The notes beneath the pieces were generated by a model. That model ran no database searches. It was given only the letters and a program-made list of their open reading frames with translations, and was not told the origin of the DNA. Source: Candidatus Thiodiazotropha endoloripes (GTDB lineage: Bacteria; Pseudomonadota; Gammaproteobacteria; Chromatiales; Chromatiaceae). Taken from it: a DNA stretch of 64,000 bases. Location: contig NZ_LVJW01000003.1 in the NCBI RefSeq assembly GCF_001708965.1, positions 1,963,834 through 2,027,833 on the forward strand. Direction: 5' to 3'. Positions 59,456-64,000 of the stretch are shown here, one piece after another (positions within the stretch are counted from its first letter, which is position 1; the number at the start of each line of letters is the position of its first letter). The translations under genes and the position numbers were made by a program.

Positions 59456-60196
59456 CTACTGGCGTTGCCTGAGCGCTTCATAGAGTGACACACCGGCCGC
59501 CACAGAAACATTGAGGCTTTCCACACTTCCCTGCATTGGCAACTTGACCAACAGATCGCAGTTTTCCCGGGTGAGTCTGCGAAGTCCCTTCTCCTCTCCC
59601 CCCATGATCAGGGCGAGCGGTCCGCTCAAGTCAGCCTGATACAAAGTTTGCTGCGCTTCGCCGGCGGTACCGATCAACCATATGCCCTCGGCCTTCAGCC
59701 ATTTCAGGGTTCGAGCAAGATTGGTCACCTGAATCAGCGGCACCGTCTCCGCCGCCCCACTCGCCACTTTTCGCACCGTAGCTGTCAAGCCGACCGAGCG
59801 ATCCTTTGGTATCACAATGGCATTCACTCCTGCACCATCCGCAGTGCGCATGCAGGCGCCCAGATTGTGCGGATCCTTAACCCCATCGAGTATCAACAGC
59901 AGCGGTGGTCCATCAAGTCGCTTGAGAAGCGCCTTGAGATAGGGTTCATCCTGTATCTGTTGCTGTCTGATGCGAAGCGCCACCCCCTGATGGTGGCTCT
60001 CCTCGACCTGCTCATCGAGTTTTTTTCCGGCAATTTTCTGGCAGCTGACACCGGCAGCCTCAGCCAGGGATATCACCTCCCGGATTCGGGCATCATGACG
60101 AGCGGCATCAACCAGCAGCAATTCAGCCGCCCTGTTCTGTTGCAGGGCGGCTTTTACTGCATGCAGGCCTAATATCCAGGATCGTTGATCAGACAT
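59456..60196 (-). CDS. rlmB: 23S rRNA 2'-O-ribose G2251 methyltransferase RlmB
   Basis: SPOUT-class enzyme of 246 residues with the substrate-binding N-terminal domain and the knot motifs 'LILDGVKDPHNLGACMRTADGAGV', 'KVASGAAE' and 'LPMQGSVESLNVSVAAGVSLYE'. Its ATG shares one base with the rnr stop, as in many relatives. Confidence 0.97.
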   Translation of the reverse strand: MSDQRSWILGLHAVKAALQQNRAAELLLVDAARHDARIREVISLAEAAGVSCQKIAGKKLDEQVEESHHQGVALRIRQQQIQDEPYLKALLKRLDGPPLLLILDGVKDPHNLGACMRTADGAGVNAIVIPKDRSVGLTATVRKVASGAAETVPLIQVTNLARTLKWLKAEGIWLIGTAGEAQQTLYQADLSGPLALIMGGEEKGLRRLTRENCDLLVKLPMQGSVESLNVSVAAGVSLYEALRQRQ

Positions 60197-62529
60197 TAAT
60201 TGGATTTGCTTTTACGGCGCTTCTTTTTGCTGCTTTTTTTCTTACTGTTATCGGGCTTTCCAGAGGTGCTGGTGCTGGTGCTGTTTTTACTTTTCCGTTT
60301 CGATCTTTTTCGCTTCGGCTTAGGTTTTGATTCGACTTCGCTCAATGACGGTTTGGCCGGCACGAAATCGATCTTGCGATCATCCAGGTTGACCTTGGCC
60401 ACAATGATCGTCAGCGGATCCCCCAGGCGTAGCACTTTGCCGGTGCGTTCGCCGGTGAGTCGGTGTCCTACCGGATCATAGTGGTAGTAGTCGTTGTCGA
60501 GCGCCGTGATATGGACCAGACCATCGACATAGATCTCCTCAAGCTCAACGAACACACCAAACGAGTTGACGCTGGTGATGATGCCGCTGAAGGTCTCACC
60601 AACCTTGTCCTGCATGTATTCGCATTTCAGCCAGTCCAGGGCATCGCGGGTCGCCTCATCAGCTCGGCGTTCAGTACTGGAACAGTGCTCTCCAAGACTC
60701 TGCAGCTCAGATTTCGGATACTCGAAATCATCGGGCTTGCGTTTTGAGATCGCATGTTTCAGAGCACGGTGAACAATCAGATCAGGATAGCGGCGTATCG
60801 GTGATGTGAAGTGGGTGTAGGCCTGATAGGAGAGCCCGAAGTGGCCCACATTATCAGTGCTGTAGACCGCCTGGGAGAGTGAACGGAGCAGTACGGTCTG
60901 GATCAGATGCCGATCGGGTCGCTGCCGAATCTGATCCAACAGGATGGCATAGTCTCCGGCAGTCGGCTTTTTACCACCTGGCAGACTCAGGCCCAGCTCG
61001 GCAAGAAACTCGCGCAGATCGGTCAACTTCTCTTCTGCCGGCCCTTCATGAATGCGATAGAGGGCCGGTACTTTGTTGCGCAGGAGAAACCGTGCAGCGG
61101 CCACATTTGCCGCCAGCATGCACTCCTCAATGATACGGTGGGCATCATTTCTGACCACAGGAACGATCCGTTCCACCCGCTTAAGATCATTGAACTCAAT
61201 CCGGGTCTCTGTGGTATCGAAGTCGATGGCGCCCCGTTCGGCACGCTGTGACTGCAACACCTGATAGAGCTGATAGAGATTGTGCAGATGAGGCAACAGC
61301 TCAGCGTGTTGTGCCGTCAGCTCCGCATCACCCTCCAGCATTGCCGCCACATCGTCATAGATCAGGCGGGCATGGGAACGCATTACCGCGGTGAAAAACC
61401 TGGAGCGGGTAATCGTACCCTGTTTGCTGACATAGAGTTCGCAGGTCATGCAGAGTCGGTCAACCTGCGGATTGATGGAGCAGAGACCGTTTGACAGCAC
61501 CTCCGGCAGCATCGGGATCACCCGGTCTGGAAAATAGACGGAGTTACCCCGGGTTCTCCCCTCCTGATCGAGGGCGCTGGCAGGCTCCACATAGTGGGAG
61601 ACATCGGCGATACAGACCAGTAGCCGCCAACCTTTGGGTTTCGGTTCACAGTAGACCGCATCGTCAAAATCCCTGGCATCCGCACCATCGATGGTGACCA
61701 GTGGCAGCGCTCTCAAATCGACCCGGCCCTGTTTATCTTTCTCGGCGACTTCGGTGGTCAGGGTTTTGATCTGTTGAGTGACCTCGTCCGGCCAGTCAAC
61801 CGGTATGCTATGGGTGCGGATTGCGATGTCTGTCTCCATACCCGGACCCATGTGATCCCCCAGCACCTCCTGGATACGACCGATGGGTGGTGTGCGTTTG
61901 GTGGGTTGATCCAGAATCTCCGCAACCACCATCTGCCCCTGATCAGCCTGATTGATCTCACTGGAGGGTATGATGATATCCTTGCTCAGGCGTTTCGAAT
62001 CGGGTACAACGAAACCGACACCACTCTCCATATAGAGTCTGCCGGCCACTCGGCTGGTATTGCGTTCCAGCACCTCAACCACGGCACCCTCCAGCCGGTT
62101 CCTGCGGTCCAGTCCGGTCACCCGAACCACCGCCCGATCGTCATGGAATACCGGTCTCATCTCTTTATAGGAGAGATAGAGGTCGTCACCCCCGTCATCC
62201 GGACGAAGAAAACCGAAACCATCCGCATGACCGATCACCCGGCCGACGATCAGATCCCGTTTATTGACCAGACAGTAGTTCTCATTGCGGTTGCAGAGTA
62301 ACTGGCCGTCTCTCTCCATGGCCCGCAGACGGCGTCGCAGTGCCTCTAACTGCTCCTCCGACTCAATCTTCAGTTTATCCGCCAGGGCATGGCGATTCAT
62401 CGGAATCCCCTCTTCCTCCAGGGTCTCCATGATGAACTCACGACTGGGGATGGGGTTCTCGTATTTTCGCGATTCGCGATCCCGATAGGGATCTTTATGA
62501 GTAGCGCCTTTTTTAGATCTTTTAGCCAC
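60196..62529 (-). CDS. rnr: Ribonuclease R
   Basis: 3'-5' exoribonuclease that degrades structured RNA. From GTG 62529 the product is 777 residues, starting 'VAKRSKKGATHKDPYRDRESRKYENPIPSREF', which lines up with E. coli RNase R. It has 'LRRRLRAMERDGQL', cold-shock domains, the RNB core with catalytic Asp residues in 'DGADARDFDDAVYCE', an S1 domain and a basic Lys-rich tail. The frame continues to a TTG at 62625 without family match. No strong ribosome site marks either start. Confidence 0.96.
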   Translation of the reverse strand: MAKRSKKGATHKDPYRDRESRKYENPIPSREFIMETLEEEGIPMNRHALADKLKIESEEQLEALRRRLRAMERDGQLLCNRNENYCLVNKRDLIVGRVIGHADGFGFLRPDDGGDDLYLSYKEMRPVFHDDRAVVRVTGLDRRNRLEGAVVEVLERNTSRVAGRLYMESGVGFVVPDSKRLSKDIIIPSSEINQADQGQMVVAEILDQPTKRTPPIGRIQEVLGDHMGPGMETDIAIRTHSIPVDWPDEVTQQIKTLTTEVAEKDKQGRVDLRALPLVTIDGADARDFDDAVYCEPKPKGWRLLVCIADVSHYVEPASALDQEGRTRGNSVYFPDRVIPMLPEVLSNGLCSINPQVDRLCMTCELYVSKQGTITRSRFFTAVMRSHARLIYDDVAAMLEGDAELTAQHAELLPHLHNLYQLYQVLQSQRAERGAIDFDTTETRIEFNDLKRVERIVPVVRNDAHRIIEECMLAANVAAARFLLRNKVPALYRIHEGPAEEKLTDLREFLAELGLSLPGGKKPTAGDYAILLDQIRQRPDRHLIQTVLLRSLSQAVYSTDNVGHFGLSYQAYTHFTSPIRRYPDLIVHRALKHAISKRKPDDFEYPKSELQSLGEHCSSTERRADEATRDALDWLKCEYMQDKVGETFSGIITSVNSFGVFVELEEIYVDGLVHITALDNDYYHYDPVGHRLTGERTGKVLRLGDPLTIIVAKVNLDDRKIDFVPAKPSLSEVESKPKPKRKRSKRKSKNSTSTSTSGKPDNSKKKSSKKKRRKSKSN

Positions 62530-62865
62530 GATATTACATTCTATTGCTTCGAATCCGTTGATTTTAACACTTATGTGTTTTTTACCCCATGAAATATTGA
62601 CTCGGCAGCCAAATTGTTCGCTCAACGTAACCAGTCTTTAACAGAATCATAATGTTAGGGAGCTCAAGTGAGCCTTTGCTCAGGCTTGTGGCAGGTAACA
62701 GCGGGAGAGCTGCTCTCTGAGCGCCACACCTTGATCAATGGCAGACAAGATGCCCAGAAAGCGGAAAGTTTGGTCACAGGGCTCCTATTTCCGCACTCAT
62801 GTTGAATGGATTTCTTCGGCCGATTTGCGCACACTGCCCCCCTAAGAATCCAAAAACAAGCACTA

Positions 62866-64000
62866 ATGAACATCCATACCCTTCAGATCATTCTCCTACT
62901 GCTTGCTGTCTCGGTATTGACGGTTACCCTGTTCCGACGCATGCACCTGCCGCCCATACTCGGCTATCTGATTGTCGGTATCCTGGTCGGCCCCTTCGGC
63001 GGCGGACTGATCGCTTCCAACGAAGACACCAGGTTTTTGGCTGAATTCGGGGTGGTTTTTCTGCTATTCACCATCGGTCTTGAGTTCTCCCTTCCGCAGA
63101 TGATGGCCATGAAAGGCGCTGTTTTCGGCCTGGGCGGAACCCAGGTTCTGTTAACCGGCATCGTGGCCGCGTTGATTGCCTGGTTGTTTGGATTGGAGAC
63201 CTCCGCTGCGCTAATCACCGGAGCGGTTCTGGCACTCTCCTCCACAGCCATTGTCACCAAACAACTCTCTGAACAGGTTGAATTGAATACGGATCACGGA
63301 CGTTTAGGGATCAGTATCCTGCTGTTCCAGGATCTGGCGGTGATTCCAATGCTGGTAATCATTCCCCTGCTCTCGGCAGGCGGCTCTGAAGGTATGCTGA
63401 TGCCGCTTGCCTGGGCGCTGGTCAAGGCGACGGCGGTGTTTGCGGTAATCATGGCCTTCGGCCACTGGATCCTGCGGCCACTTTTTCACGAGATTGCCCG
63501 CGCCCGATCTGCCGAGCTGTTTACCATGACCGTACTGCTGGTCTCGCTGGCTGCAGCCTGGCTGACCCATGAAGCGGGACTCTCCCTGGCCCTTGGCGCC
63601 TTTCTCGCCGGTATGATGTTGGGCGAAACAGAGTATCGCCACCAGATTGAAGCGGACATCCGACCTTTTCAGGATGTGCTGCTCGGACTCTTTTTCATCA
63701 CCGTGGGCATGCGGGTGGATCTCAGCTCACTGCTGCCGATACTCCACTGGGTCACCCTCGCAGCCATTGTGCTGATCGCCCTCAAAGCCGGCATCATCTT
63801 TCTCATCGGATCTCTCAGCAAACGTCCGATCGAAGCCAGTTTCCGTTCCGGTCTGCTGCTCGCCCAGGGTGGCGAATTCGGTTTTGTACTACTCGATTTG
63901 AGCCTGGAATCGTCACTGCTTCCCTCGGAGACGAGTCAAATACTGTTCGCGGCGATCATCATCAGTATGGTGATATCCCCCTTTCTGATCCGTTATAACG
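62866..64000 (+). CDS. Kef-type monovalent cation:proton antiporter (partial)
   Basis: ATG 62866 opens a frame that runs off the window end, with 378 codons visible. The product is a string of membrane helices with the CPA2 signatures 'LPPILGYLIVGILVGPFGGG', 'FGVVFLLFTIGLEFSLPQM', 'LALSSTAIVTKQLSE', 'LFQDLAVIPML' and 'HEAGLSLALGAFLAGMMLGE'. It is likely a KefB/KefC/YbaL-like antiporter. A TrkA-N domain, which would tell these apart, lies beyond the window. It is divergent from rnr. Confidence 0.9.
   Translation, partial: MNIHTLQIILLLLAVSVLTVTLFRRMHLPPILGYLIVGILVGPFGGGLIASNEDTRFLAEFGVVFLLFTIGLEFSLPQMMAMKGAVFGLGGTQVLLTGIVAALIAWLFGLETSAALITGAVLALSSTAIVTKQLSEQVELNTDHGRLGISILLFQDLAVIPMLVIIPLLSAGGSEGMLMPLAWALVKATAVFAVIMAFGHWILRPLFHEIARARSAELFTMTVLLVSLAAAWLTHEAGLSLALGAFLAGMMLGETEYRHQIEADIRPFQDVLLGLFFITVGMRVDLSSLLPILHWVTLAAIVLIALKAGIIFLIGSLSKRPIEASFRSGLLLAQGGEFGFVLLDLSLESSLLPSETSQILFAAIIISMVISPFLIRYN

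Noticed and set aside
62626-62865. tRNA gene between rnr and the antiporter
   Set aside because: The hairpins here do not form a cloverleaf and there is no T-loop GTTCRANNC.

Overview
The window is a chromosomal segment of a gammaproteobacterium. Gene content and order support this: FleQ-FleS-FleR flagellar control, RdgC, LolA, Aat with Bpt, the rpsF-rpsR-rplI-dnaB-alr-radA string, and rlmB-rnr. The moderate GC content, the Chromatiales-like gene order and a very large multiheme cytochrome locus suggest a marine or sedimentary, possibly sulfur-oxidising lineage. That last point is inference only. No insertion sequence, prophage or CRISPR array was found.

Layout. 1-745: a tandem GC-rich repeat array whose units each end in a copy of the tRNA-Ser 3' tail, followed by the tRNA-Ser(UGA) gene on the minus strand. 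811-1834: a Bax-inhibitor-1/YccA membrane protein and a 59-residue membrane protein. 1854-3811 (minus): crcB, a DUF190 gene and serS. 3950-17760: an accessory block encoding an inner-membrane b-type cytochrome, a 21-heme and a 67-heme c-type cytochrome, a SPOR/TPR/outer-membrane-barrel protein, and divergently a ferredoxin-flavoprotein plus a periplasmic Sel1/ankyrin protein. 17899-22193 (minus): ftsK-lolA-rarA. The multiheme block therefore sits between rarA and crcB-serS, which are neighbours in many relatives. 22372-27374: ald, trxB, a small membrane protein, a YcgR-type PilZ protein, aat and bpt. 27375-28687: AT-rich, with a CsrA paralogue. 28688-34099: a B12-binding radical SAM protein and three nucleotide-sugar genes. 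34486-39066: rdgC, AMMECR1, a pentapeptide-repeat membrane protein, a FliK-like gene, an FhlB-like gene and a small secreted protein. 39172-50626 (minus): an HDOD/EAL gene and the flagellar genes fleQ, fleSR and fliEFGHIJ, with two well-formed sigma-54 promoters. 50910-53325: FHA and PilZ proteins and radA. 53325-60196 and on to rnr: essential housekeeping genes, all minus. 62866-64000: the start of a Kef-type antiporter that runs off the window.

The most interesting system is the 3950-17760 block. Its parts form a plausible electron route: NAD(P)H or ferredoxin flavoprotein and cytochrome b in the inner membrane, then two periplasmic multiheme proteins carrying 88 CXXCH motifs, then an outer-membrane barrel. 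I know of no characterised system with this exact set. The 67-heme protein is built from a roughly 46-residue two-heme module and contains a tandem duplication of an 18-heme block of about 424 residues. The ferredoxin-flavoprotein has its FAD 'PGIYxAGE' motif before, not after, the GxGxxG motif, which points to a circular permutation.
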